From positions 62,001-126,000 of the forward strand of contig JBBQFI010000007.1 in assembly GCA_038321775.1 (NCBI GenBank): 64,000 nt of DNA, written 5' to 3'. This DNA comes from JBBQFI01 sp038321775. Lineage in GTDB: Bacteria > Verrucomicrobiota > Verrucomicrobiia > Chthoniobacterales > UBA10450. Below are positions 54,662 to 62,720 of the stretch, one piece after another. The notes beneath the pieces are model-generated. The model ran no database searches, was not told where the DNA came from, and saw nothing but the letters and a program-made list of their open reading frames with translations. The position numbers were made by a program, and so were the translations under genes. Within the stretch, counting starts at the first letter, position 1. Every line of letters begins with the position of its first letter.

Positions 54662-55285
54662 ATGAGAGTATCTAGGGTTCGTCAATTTATGGTTGCAGTC
54701 GCTCTTTCTGCCGCGCTTGCGCCGGTCGCGCTTGCAGTTCCGAAATATTACGAAGTTTCGGGAGGTGCGATTAGCGGAAACTTTAACGATCCGGGTCTCG
54801 TCATTAATACGAGCTGGGCCCCTGGCCTGAGCGGCACATCCTTCACGCTCGATAATGGAAACAGCAGTACATTTAATTTTTTCAGCATCTGGACCAACGA
54901 GACCACGGTGAACGCCGACGATCTTGTTTCGAAGGCGATCTCTGTCACGCTTCAGTTCTCCGATCCAATGACTGGAGCGACGGTGAACGGCGTCACTTTC
55001 GGCGGCAGTATCTTATTCGGTATTGCACAATGGGGTCAAATTCAATGGAACGGGCCGACTACCATCACACTGGGTGATCGTGTGTTCAGCGTAGCGCTCA
55101 GTGATGAGATGTTTAATGTGGGATTGTTTGGCCTCTCCGAGGGGCCAGGTTGTGGCGCCACGGTAAGAGCGACCATTACGCAGATCAGTTCTGCCATGGG
55201 TGTCCCCGATCAGGGTAATACGGCAATGCTGCTGGGCGTAGCATTAGCGGGACTGGTCTTTTCCTCGCGCAAGCGGCTGACCTGA
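54662..55285 (+). CDS. Exported protein with VPDSG-type CTERM sorting signal
   Basis: The 207-residue protein has a signal peptide (VRQFMVAVALSAALAPVALA, then VPKYYE) and a beta-rich body without known enzyme motifs. The C-terminus VPDQGNTAMLLGVALAGLVF followed by SSRKRLT is a tripartite sorting signal: a VPDxG-like motif, a hydrophobic helix and a basic end. This matches the VPDSG-CTERM class known from Verrucomicrobia and processed by exosortase-like enzymes. The 268 bases upstream show no other gene. No exosortase is encoded in the window. Confidence 0.85.
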   Translation: MRVSRVRQFMVAVALSAALAPVALAVPKYYEVSGGAISGNFNDPGLVINTSWAPGLSGTSFTLDNGNSSTFNFFSIWTNETTVNADDLVSKAISVTLQFSDPMTGATVNGVTFGGSILFGIAQWGQIQWNGPTTITLGDRVFSVALSDEMFNVGLFGLSEGPGCGATVRATITQISSAMGVPDQGNTAMLLGVALAGLVFSSRKRLT

Positions 55286-55347
55286 GTTTCGGCTAGAATT
55301 AGTTCCAAGTTTTGGCAGCCGCAGCGGAAACGTTACGGCTGTAAACT

Positions 55348-55704
55348 TTATCGGCTTCCGGTAGATATCGCGAGCCACGCCCAGCCGGCGAGGAAGCACA
55401 AACCGCCCAGCGGCGTGATTGCACCCAGCCAGCGGATATTCGTCAGGGCGAGCAGATAAAGACTGCCGCTAAGTAAAATAATTCCGGCAACGAAAAGAAT
55501 CGAAGGCGCACGGTTCGCGATTCCGTGGAGGGCCAAAATCAGCAGGGCAAGCGCATGCAGAAAATGATAAAGGACCGCCTTCTCCCAGACGCCTGCCATG
55601 TCGTGGGCTTGCAAGGTTGCCTTGAGACTGTGCGCACCGAAAGCGCCGAGAGCTACCGCCAGGAAACACAGCACGGCCGCAATTCGAAAAAATAGCGTGG
55701 ACAT
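55348..55704 (-). CDS. DUF423 (YgdD-like) membrane protein
   Basis: The 118-residue protein has four predicted membrane helices and the family signature LGAFGAHSLKATLQAHDMAG near the N-terminus, then WEKAVLYHFLHALALLILAL and a final GGLCFLAGWAWLAIS. DUF423 proteins are small inner-membrane proteins of unknown role. A dispersed motif copy lies just upstream of the start at 55708-55716. Confidence 0.9.
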   Translation of the reverse strand: MSTLFFRIAAVLCFLAVALGAFGAHSLKATLQAHDMAGVWEKAVLYHFLHALALLILALHGIANRAPSILFVAGIILLSGSLYLLALTNIRWLGAITPLGGLCFLAGWAWLAISTGSR

Positions 55705-55878
55705 AACTCGTTAGGCTAAAAAAATAGCCTGATTGAAGTTGTTGTTATTTTTAAACGAAGTCGAGCAATCTATCAAAGGAAGCAGATGAATCCGCCCGCA
55801 TCCGAAACAAACGGCAAGTTCTCGATGACTTAGTCATCGACTCGCGTGATCGTAGGGCGCAATTTTTCCTGGATCAAA

Positions 55879-56238
55879 ATGAGTCAGACCGAAGTCGAGA
55901 AGGGTTTAGAGAAAGCCGGAGTACGAACCGCGCAGCGACATCTTTTTCTCTGTCTCGGGCCGGATTGTTGTGCGCCGTCCGAGGGAGAGGAAACATGGAA
56001 GTTTATAAAGCGGCGCGTGAAAGATATCGGCCTGCAAGTGATGCGCACGAAAGCCCAGTGTTTCCGCATTTGCACTGGTGGTCCATGGCTCGTGATTTAT
56101 CCCGACGGCGTTTGGTATTCTGGCGTCACACCGAAACGTTTTGAGCGAATTTTGCAGGAACATTTGATCGGCGGCGTGCCGGTGAAAGAATGGACTATCG
56201 TTCGCAATCCCTTGCAAAACGATGGGCCGCGCAGCTAG
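55879..56238 (+). CDS. (2Fe-2S) ferredoxin-like protein (thioredoxin-like fold)
   Basis: The ATG at 55879 gives 119 residues. A GTG start 11 codons earlier is less likely. RHLFLCLGPDCCAPSEGEET supplies the first two cluster Cys residues (C-x4-C), and KAQCFRICTGGPWLVIYPDG supplies the second pair (C-x3-C). This spacing, with a thioredoxin-like body, is typical of (2Fe-2S) ferredoxin-domain proteins related to the NuoE fold. The redox partner is unknown. The 3' end overlaps the frame upstream of the M2 peptidase start, so the two genes lie close together (48 bases). Confidence 0.85.
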   Translation: MSQTEVEKGLEKAGVRTAQRHLFLCLGPDCCAPSEGEETWKFIKRRVKDIGLQVMRTKAQCFRICTGGPWLVIYPDGVWYSGVTPKRFERILQEHLIGGVPVKEWTIVRNPLQNDGPRS

Positions 56239-56285
56239 CCGAAACGATGCTTCACATCAGCCGCGTCTTGCGATTATTTAAGCGC

Positions 56286-58067
56286 ATGCATCACTCGATC
56301 CGGCTCTTTTTTGCGGTTTTTGTTTTCACAGGTTCCTTCGCCATCGCCGCATCGCCGGTGCAGGAACGTGCTGATCAATTTCTGAAACTGGCTAATGCAG
56401 GTTATCAGGCGCTTTATCGAGTAAACAGCGAAGCGCAATGGCTCGCTGTCACCGATGTGACCGAGGTGCACGACGCCGCGGCCGAAGCCACCGGCAAAGC
56501 TTATGCGGCGTTCAACGGGAATCCCGCTTTTATTGCCGAAGCACGAGAGCTACTCGCGCACGAAAAGGATTTGAATGAGTTGACCGTTCGCCAGTTAAAG
56601 CAACTTCTTCTCAACGCCGCGGAAGGTCCGATGACGAATCCTGAGCTGGTAACGAAGCGCGTTGAAGCGGAAACGAAGCAGGCATCGATTCTCAATAGCT
56701 TCGAATTCAAACTGAACGGCAAACCGATCACGGCCAATCAAATCGATGACAGACTCGAGAAAAGTACCGACCCGAACGAGCGCAAAGCAGTGTGGGAAGC
56801 TTCGAAACAATCCGGCCCGGCGTTAAAGCCGAACCTCGTCACCTTGCGCGATCTACGCAACGGCGTCGCGAAAGAGATGAAGTATCCGGACTATTTTGCG
56901 CTCGAAGTCGCCTCATACGGAATGACGACGGACGAAATGCTCAAGATGCTGGACGATTGGAGAGCGACGATGCGTCCGCTCTACTTGCAGCTGCACACCT
57001 GGGCGAAATACAAGCTCGCGGAAAAATATCATCAGCCCGTTCCGAAAAAAATTCCGGCGCATTGGATTAACAATCGTTGGAGTCAGGAGTGGGAAGGATT
57101 GGTCGAAGCGGCGAACGTCGACAAATACTTCAAAGGCCGGAATGCCGAGTGGGTGATCAAGTCAGCGGAGCAGTTTTATACGGGGCTTGGATTTTCACCG
57201 TTGCCAAAAACATTCTGGGAACGTTCCGATCTTTACCCGCTGCCTCCCGATTCCAAGCGCAAAAAGAACACCCACGCTTCCTGCTGGCATATTGATCTCG
57301 AGAACGACATTCGTTCGCTGCAAAGCATCGAGCCGAATGCAATATGGTTTCAGACCGCGCATCACGAACTCGGGCACGGTTATTATTTCAAGGCCTACAC
57401 GCGTCCGGAAGTCCCTTATCTCCTGCGCACGGGCGCGGCGCCGGGTTTTCATGAAGGAATCGGAGAGTTGATCGCGCTCGCCGCGAGTCAGGTTCCGTAT
57501 CTGCAATCTCGCGGAGTTTTGCCTAACGACTTCAAGACGGACAAGACAGCGTTCCTGCTCGACGATGCGCTCGCGCGCTCGATTCCGTTCATCTTTTTTT
57601 CCGCCGGGGTTATGCCGCATTGGGAAGCGGATGTTTATGCAAAAAATCTTCCGCCTAACGAGTGGAACGCGCGCTGGTGGAAATACGTCGGCGAAATGCA
57701 GGGCATCGAGCCGCCTTCACCGCGCGGTGAGGAATTTTGCGACGCCGCGACCAAAACGCACATCAACGATAACCCCGCTTATTATTATAACTACGCCTTC
57801 GCGACCGTTTTTAAATTTCAGCTACACGATTACATCGCACACAAAATTCTTCATCAACCGCCGCAATCTTGTAATTACGCGGACAACAAGGAGGTCGGAC
57901 AATGGTTGAACAACATTTTGCGAAAAGGCGCGACGCAGGATTGGCGCAAAGTCTTGAAACAAGCGACGGGTGAGGATATTTCTACGCGCGCAATGGCCGA
58001 ATATTTTAAACCGCTGCAAACGTGGCTCGAAGAACAAAACAAAGGCCGCCAGATCGGCTGGGATTAA
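56286..58067 (+). CDS. Exported M2-family zinc metallopeptidase (ACE-like)
   Basis: I chose the ATG at 56286 because it opens a signal peptide (MHHSIRLFFAVFVFTGSFAI, then AASPVQER). Upstream Met codons at 56190 and 56247 are less likely. The 593-residue protein has the zinc site TAHHELGHGYYFKAY (HEXXH, about residues 360-364) and the third ligand in GFHEGIGELIALAAS about 25 residues later, as in peptidyl-dipeptidase A. It belongs to the M2 family, which releases dipeptides from peptide C-termini. The likely location is the periplasm. Two dispersed motif copies lie within the gene. Confidence 0.93.
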   Translation: MHHSIRLFFAVFVFTGSFAIAASPVQERADQFLKLANAGYQALYRVNSEAQWLAVTDVTEVHDAAAEATGKAYAAFNGNPAFIAEARELLAHEKDLNELTVRQLKQLLLNAAEGPMTNPELVTKRVEAETKQASILNSFEFKLNGKPITANQIDDRLEKSTDPNERKAVWEASKQSGPALKPNLVTLRDLRNGVAKEMKYPDYFALEVASYGMTTDEMLKMLDDWRATMRPLYLQLHTWAKYKLAEKYHQPVPKKIPAHWINNRWSQEWEGLVEAANVDKYFKGRNAEWVIKSAEQFYTGLGFSPLPKTFWERSDLYPLPPDSKRKKNTHASCWHIDLENDIRSLQSIEPNAIWFQTAHHELGHGYYFKAYTRPEVPYLLRTGAAPGFHEGIGELIALAASQVPYLQSRGVLPNDFKTDKTAFLLDDALARSIPFIFFSAGVMPHWEADVYAKNLPPNEWNARWWKYVGEMQGIEPPSPRGEEFCDAATKTHINDNPAYYYNYAFATVFKFQLHDYIAHKILHQPPQSCNYADNKEVGQWLNNILRKGATQDWRKVLKQATGEDISTRAMAEYFKPLQTWLEEQNKGRQIGWD

Positions 58068-58086
58068 CAGATAACACTCTTTCGAT

Positions 58087-58602
58087 ATGAAATGGATTCT
58101 CCGCATACTCGGTCTCGTCGTATTCGTGGTAGTGATCGTGCTCATTATCGGGCTCGCGCTTCCCGCGAAAACGGCTCACACGCGAACGATCACGCTCAAA
58201 CAACCGCCCGCGAAAGTTTTTGCCGTTCTGGCCGACGTGCAGGATATGCCGAAGTGGAATCGAAATATGGTGAAGGTGGAAATGCTTGCGCCGGTCGATG
58301 GCAAGGAAACTACGCGACAGACTTTCAGAGGTGGGATGACCATGATCATCACCACCGCGGTCAGCGTGCCACCGGCCCATCTCGTTAGGGAACTTGGCGA
58401 CGCGCATGGTCCGTTCAGTGGTTCATGGAGTTATGGAATCGTAGCAGTTCCTGGCGGCTCCCAGGTCGCATTGACCGAACAGTCGAAAATTCCGAATCCG
58501 TTCTTTCGCGTGATGGTGAAGATTTTTGGTCCGACCAAATATATCGACGAACACCTGCAGGATCTTGCGAAATACTTCGGCGAAACCGCTACTATTCGTT
58601 AG
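58087..58602 (+). CDS. Membrane-anchored SRPBCC-family protein
   Basis: The 171-residue protein begins with one membrane helix (ILGLVVFVVVIVLIIGLALP). The rest has the polyketide-cyclase/SRPBCC pattern: TRTITLKQPPAKVFAVLADV, QDMPKWNRNMVKVEML, and a C-terminal helix (YIDEHLQDLAKYFGE). The ligand is unknown. It follows the M2 peptidase by 19 bases. Its TAG stop lies in a dispersed motif copy (58596-58604), which also carries the stop codon of the convergent flavoprotein gene. Confidence 0.82.
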   Translation: MKWILRILGLVVFVVVIVLIIGLALPAKTAHTRTITLKQPPAKVFAVLADVQDMPKWNRNMVKVEMLAPVDGKETTRQTFRGGMTMIITTAVSVPPAHLVRELGDAHGPFSGSWSYGIVAVPGGSQVALTEQSKIPNPFFRVMVKIFGPTKYIDEHLQDLAKYFGETATIR

Positions 58603-59651
58603 GCTGTTTGGCCTTTCGGCCGCGATCGGGATTCTTGACGGCTCTGGCGTTTACGCAGATTTTTCGTTTGCACTTCCGGTGTCGTTTTCTCTTCTTGCAG
58701 TTGCACCTTGCGTAAACGTCGCAGCGAATGAGTGCGCAGACTTTCTTCGAATAGATCGCGATTAACCGCCTGCGCCGCGGCTGCGCCTTGACCTGCCGCG
58801 ATAATCATCTGGCAATTCGCCGGCGTGACGCAACCCGCGGAATACAACCGCGGAATATTCGTACGCAGACAATGATCGATCACAATTTGGCCATCGTGAT
58901 CGAGTTTTGCGCCGAGTTGTTTGGCCAAACTCGTGTGAAAAATGTCACCGCGTGTCGTGAAAATGTAATCGATCTTCACACGCGTTCCGCCACTGAAAAC
59001 CAGCGCAAGTATCTTTCGTCGCCGGTGCTCCAGATCGCTAATGCGCGCTTTCTCCACGGGGATTTCATATTCCTTCAACCAGGCGGCGTGCTTCTTATCC
59101 CAACGCGGCTTCTCGCCGTTCGTCACGACGATGACGGTCGGTGAGTAACACAACATGCCCAGCGCGTAATCGACCGCTTCGTTGTTTGCGCCGCAAATGG
59201 CGATTCGTTTCCCGCGCACGCGATAACCGTCGCAATCTTTGCAAAAGAACATGCTGTGACCGAGGCACTCCTTCACTTTCGGTATCTTCGGAGGAATGTG
59301 AAAAATGCCGGTCGCGATTAACAAACAACGCGTCCGGTACGTTCTGCGTTTCCCGCGCAAAATAAAACAGCCGCCTTTAGCACGTGCAGTTCTGATCTCA
59401 TCTTCCGCGAAATCGACGCCGTATCGCCTGGTCTGCCGCTGTCCGGCCTTCAGGAGTTGTTCGCCTGAAACGCCTTTGGGAAATCCGAGGTAGTTTTGGA
59501 CATCCGGTTCCCATTTCGCCATGGAATGACCGGAATCAATGACGAGCGTGTCGCGTTGCGCGCGCCCGAGATAGATCGCGGCTGATAATCCCGCGATTCC
59601 TCCACCGATGACGATCACCTCGCGCCTGCTTTTATTTTCCTTTGCGGCCAT
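58599..59651 (-). CDS. NAD(P)/FAD-dependent oxidoreductase, thioredoxin-reductase-like
   Basis: The ATG at 59651 gives 350 residues. A longer frame with 12 extra residues is less likely. The FAD site is VIVIGGGIAGLSAAIYLGRA, the redox-motif region FFCKDCDGYRVRG holds a CxxC pair as Cys-Lys-Asp-Cys instead of the usual CATC, and the NADP site is IAICGANNEAVDYALGMLC. TRGDIFHTSLAKQLG and LYSAGCVTP complete the family. The last about 45 residues form a basic tail (SLRRLRKVQLQEEK onward) absent from canonical thioredoxin reductase. Its stop shares four bases with the convergent SRPBCC gene. Confidence 0.88.
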   Translation of the reverse strand: MAAKENKSRREVIVIGGGIAGLSAAIYLGRAQRDTLVIDSGHSMAKWEPDVQNYLGFPKGVSGEQLLKAGQRQTRRYGVDFAEDEIRTARAKGGCFILRGKRRTYRTRCLLIATGIFHIPPKIPKVKECLGHSMFFCKDCDGYRVRGKRIAICGANNEAVDYALGMLCYSPTVIVVTNGEKPRWDKKHAAWLKEYEIPVEKARISDLEHRRRKILALVFSGGTRVKIDYIFTTRGDIFHTSLAKQLGAKLDHDGQIVIDHCLRTNIPRLYSAGCVTPANCQMIIAAGQGAAAAQAVNRDLFEESLRTHSLRRLRKVQLQEEKTTPEVQTKNLRKRQSRQESRSRPKGQTA

Positions 59652-59736
59652 GGCAAAAGAACATCGGCTCTGGCCGCAACTTCGCATGCAATGATTGTCG
59701 CGATGATGCGGGAACTCGTTACACAGGCAACGAGCT

Positions 59737-60000
59737 TCAGTTTACGATTAACAATGGCTGGTCCGTTGGATGGATGAGATTATCGATGATGTGAATCTGC
59801 GGAATCCCAGGACAAATCAACGGCCGGGTCGTTGGTATCAATTCGTCGAAGTTCGGTTGGATTGTCGGATGAAAGGTCGGGATTAATGCGTCAAAGCTTG
59901 GATGGATCAATGGTTGCTCGTTATAAATGTAGTCGCTGTAAGCTGAAGCACTGGCGACGGCCAGGCTAAGACCGACGATCGACAGAAGAAGCTTTTTCAT
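59737..60000 (-). CDS. Small exported Pro/His/Ile-rich repeat protein
   Basis: The ATG at 60000 gives 87 residues with a signal peptide (MKKLLLSIVGLSLAVASASA, then YSDYIYNE). The mature part is built from an imperfect repeat, HPSFDALIPTFHPTIQPNF and DELIPTTRPLICPGIPQIH, without charged enzyme motifs. I do not recognise a family. Its size and repeats suggest a structural or surface peptide, but nothing more can be said. Confidence 0.6.
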   Translation of the reverse strand: MKKLLLSIVGLSLAVASASAYSDYIYNEQPLIHPSFDALIPTFHPTIQPNFDELIPTTRPLICPGIPQIHIIDNLIHPTDQPLLIVN

Positions 60001-60160
60001 ACAGCCCATTCTGTCGGAATCGCACTCGTGAAAGCAATGCGAATAACACCGGTTTGCGACTAAAACCGACCGCAGAACGAGCCCAAAACGTGGACGGACC
60101 TCGAAAGTCTCACGCTGCGGTCCCGACCCACATTTCAGCTAAATCGTCGCTGAATTACGT

Positions 60161-62176
60161 CTATCTCGGCGCAAACTCGGACGGAGGCGGCACGATCATG
60201 ATCTTGCGTGACGGCAACGCCAGCATCCACTGACCATCTGGGGTCTTTCCGACAAACCGTGCGTGCACCATTCCGTCGGGCGTCTGGACCATCGCTCCGT
60301 CTCCTTCGGCTCGAACCAACGGACGTCGCGTCGCGTTCCTGATCACTGCGCGCTCAGATGGAGTAAGAGGTGCCGATAGTGGAGTGCGTTTGCGCCGGGT
60401 CGATTTGGACGGCGCGACCGCCGGCGTTTCGATTAATTCCGCTCGCGGCACACCTTCCATCTTTTCCGCGGGAGGCGCCGACGCATCGCTTGTCGCAGCG
60501 TCAGTTGCGGAATTGGTCGGTCCTTCCGCGGGCGAAGCCGGCTCCACCAACTCCGCTCGAGGAACGGCCGTTTGCTGATGTGCATCCGAACCACTTTCCG
60601 CTGATGCGATCGATTCCGACGGAGGCAACTCGATCAGTTCCGCTCGCGGAACTTTGCCTGTCTGCGCCGTTACCGGAGCTGACGTCCCAGCCGATTCGGC
60701 AACCGAAGCGGAATCGTCCTCTGTTTTCTGCTCGTTAGGGGAAGTCGATGGAGCTGGAGCTGACGTTGCATTGCTTTCATTGGTCGACGCAATTTGTGGC
60801 ATCGATTCGTGTTTATTAGGGGCATCCGGTGCTGTCTCTGTCACGGCAGCCGTCGATGTTGGTGTCCCTGACTCGTTAGGCGAAGATGGCCGCGAAGTGG
60901 CCGCGATATTTTCATTCGTGGAGGCAACGACAGGAGATGCGGGAGTCGCTGCGGGCGAAACGCTCGCGATCATTGGCAAAGCGGTGGCATCGTTCGCCGT
61001 GTTTTTCGGTCTGTTAAGATTCTTGATTAAATCCGCTTCACTGGCCGCGGTGGTAGCGTCCACAGGCGTCGCTGCTTCGCTCGGTGGCGGCGTGACAGAA
61101 GCGTCCGGCACTCCGATCGGAATGCCGATCGGTTTTTGATACGCAAATTTTCTCCAAAGCGAATTGACCTGAGAACTTTTCGTCAACGCGAGCGCGGCCA
61201 GCGCAGAAATTATTAACACGACCGCTGCCATCGCGAGCGGCTGCGCCGCCAGTGGCCCAACCGGTCTCGCCACCCGACGCCGTTGCCATGTCGCCGGAAT
61301 TCCTACCTTGCGCGCGATCGCTTCCCATCGCTCGACCGAAGCAAGGCAGTTCTGCAATTGATCTGTCATCACGACCGGATCGAGCGGCCGATCGTCGGGA
61401 TCAGTCGCAGCCATTTCCGTGATCAATCGCCTGATTTTTTTCGGAACGCCGCGGAATCTTTTCATCGCCGCCGTCATTTGCACGCCCGCCAATGGTTTGC
61501 CCGCGGCATTGAATGGCGGAACGCCGGTCAGCAGCGACCACAATGTGCAGCCGAGCGAAAATATCTCGGAGCGGAAGTCGACTCGCCCAATCTCGACTTG
61601 TTCCGGGCTCGCGAATGGAGCCGACTTATCAACTCCGCCGTTTCTCCGACGAGCGGCGGCGAGCTTTGGAGCAATGCGCCCAAAGTTCAGCACTTTGATG
61701 GTTGGCCAATCACCTTCTGCCGTTTGTCCGGGAACGATGAGAAGATTTCCCGGATGAATTGCGCGATGCGTGATCAAGTGAAAAGCCGCTGCGCCCAAGG
61801 CGCTCACCACTTGCAAAGCGACGTGCAAAACCGCGCGCACCGGCATGGGCCCGTGCGTCGTCACCCACGATTCCGCCGTCGTGCCGTCGAAATATTCTGT
61901 GACGTAAACGAGATCGTTCCCGTGAAATCCGAAGTCGTAGAGCTTGGGAATATTGACGTGATTGAGCTGTTTGGCGGCAATGGCGTCGGCTTCGATCTTT
62001 TCTCGCGCTTCCGCATCCAAGGGCGGGGCCGGCATAATTTGCAATGCCACTTCGCGCCCGGACTCGATTTCGTGCGCTCTGCACGTCACTCCGGTGGCAT
62101 CTCGTCGCAGCTCCACGGGCATGCCCGCCGCGTCCAGTTCTACGCGGTATTTTTCGAGAAGTGTTTCTTGTTCCAT
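60161..62176 (-). CDS. Membrane pseudokinase (PknB-like fold lacking catalytic residues)
   Basis: The ATG at 62176 gives 671 residues. A longer frame with 29 extra residues is unlikely. Residues 15-290 follow the bacterial Ser/Thr kinase fold, but the catalytic positions are lost. VAIK reads EVALQIM (Lys to Gln), HRDLKPEN reads HRAIHPGN (Asp to Ala, Lys to His), and DFG reads VLNFGRI (Asp to Asn). The structural PFASPEQ (APE region) and SEIFSLGCTLWSLLTGVPPF remain. A membrane helix (AMAAVVLIISALAALALTKS, about 325-345) precedes a long Ala/Ser/Thr/Pro-rich tail with three PRAELIE-type repeats and a final beta-like DGMVHARFVGKTPDGQWMLA. Two motif copies lie in the tail region. Confidence 0.85.
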   Translation of the reverse strand: MEQETLLEKYRVELDAAGMPVELRRDATGVTCRAHEIESGREVALQIMPAPPLDAEAREKIEADAIAAKQLNHVNIPKLYDFGFHGNDLVYVTEYFDGTTAESWVTTHGPMPVRAVLHVALQVVSALGAAAFHLITHRAIHPGNLLIVPGQTAEGDWPTIKVLNFGRIAPKLAAARRRNGGVDKSAPFASPEQVEIGRVDFRSEIFSLGCTLWSLLTGVPPFNAAGKPLAGVQMTAAMKRFRGVPKKIRRLITEMAATDPDDRPLDPVVMTDQLQNCLASVERWEAIARKVGIPATWQRRRVARPVGPLAAQPLAMAAVVLIISALAALALTKSSQVNSLWRKFAYQKPIGIPIGVPDASVTPPPSEAATPVDATTAASEADLIKNLNRPKNTANDATALPMIASVSPAATPASPVVASTNENIAATSRPSSPNESGTPTSTAAVTETAPDAPNKHESMPQIASTNESNATSAPAPSTSPNEQKTEDDSASVAESAGTSAPVTAQTGKVPRAELIELPPSESIASAESGSDAHQQTAVPRAELVEPASPAEGPTNSATDAATSDASAPPAEKMEGVPRAELIETPAVAPSKSTRRKRTPLSAPLTPSERAVIRNATRRPLVRAEGDGAMVQTPDGMVHARFVGKTPDGQWMLALPSRKIMIVPPPSEFAPR

Positions 62177-62312
62177 AACGCGATGCGCATCCCATTGCAG
62201 ATCGTTGTCCAAGATAATGACAAACGTATACGCAGCAACGTTACTTAGACTTTCTGACGGCAAAATAATTCACCGCAGAAACTCACGGAGGCCGGAGCAG
62301 TCCGGCCTGGGG

Positions 62313-62624
62313 TTAAAACTTGATCATCTTGTCTTCGACCGGGACCACATCGCGGTCGTCGAAAAGAACACGAGTCGAGGTATGAAATTCGTAGACCCGT
62401 CGTCCCGTTCGCAGATCTTTTACCAGGAAGTGCACCGTGCCCTGTCGAATCTCATACCGAAGGGTCAAACCGGTTTTGCGGAATTGATAATCAAGATTTT
62501 TGGTCCAATCCCTGAAGCGATCCGGATTGAAATTCGTCATGTCGGTAACGATGACCTTGCGCACGAGCTCGCTCACCGCTTCCCGTTGTTCCTTGCGATA
62601 GGAATGAAGCGAACCGGAAGCCAT
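62313..62624 (-). CDS. Hypothetical protein, small and basic
   Basis: I set the start at ATG 62624. A TTG 18 bases earlier is possible. The 103-residue product has no signal peptide. It mixes helix (SYRKEQREAVSELVRKVIVT) and strands (TLRYEIRQGTVHFLVKDLRT and YEFHTSTRVLFDDRD), ending in a short VPVEDKMIKF. I do not recognise a family. It is divergent from the permease at the right edge. Confidence 0.6.
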   Translation of the reverse strand: MASGSLHSYRKEQREAVSELVRKVIVTDMTNFNPDRFRDWTKNLDYQFRKTGLTLRYEIRQGTVHFLVKDLRTGRRVYEFHTSTRVLFDDRDVVPVEDKMIKF

Positions 62625-62720
62625 ATCCTGATTTTTGAGCAATATCGGTGCCGGGTCGCGTTATGACGGCTGCCGTTTTGTCTTTTCTACTTTCGCTTTT
62701 TTACATTCTACTTCGACCGC

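Larger units (their letters stand above)
4892..60881. repeat. Dispersed nonamer TCGTTAGGC / GCCTAACGA (core CGTTAGG)
   Basis: By eye I count about 26 full nonamers, at 9587, 10051, 10125, 13320, 13954, 14543, 15812, 16169, 16709, 24455, 29014, 32910, 34220, 39474, 40120, 41426, 42511, 43786, 44300, 51381, 51853, 55708, 57521, 57653, 58596 and 60873. Twelve more copies of the 7-base core have altered flanks: 4892, 6315, 6700, 8223, 23901, 31759, 38691, 39561, 50954, 52808, 58382 and 60732. With equal base frequencies a given nonamer should occur about 0.5 times in 64 kb on both strands. Both orientations are used (about 22 plus, 16 minus among cores). Copies occur in coding and non-coding DNA, often at gene ends. 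Confidence 0.8.

Noticed and set aside
4892..60881. Interpretation of the dispersed nonamer as a replication-polarity word (Chi- or KOPS-like)
   Set aside because: Copies occur in both orientations in similar numbers across the window, whereas such words are strongly strand-biased.
61283..62248. Long plus-strand open frame opposite the pseudokinase
   Set aside because: The minus strand encodes a recognisable kinase fold, and the plus-strand frame is low-quality shadow sequence.
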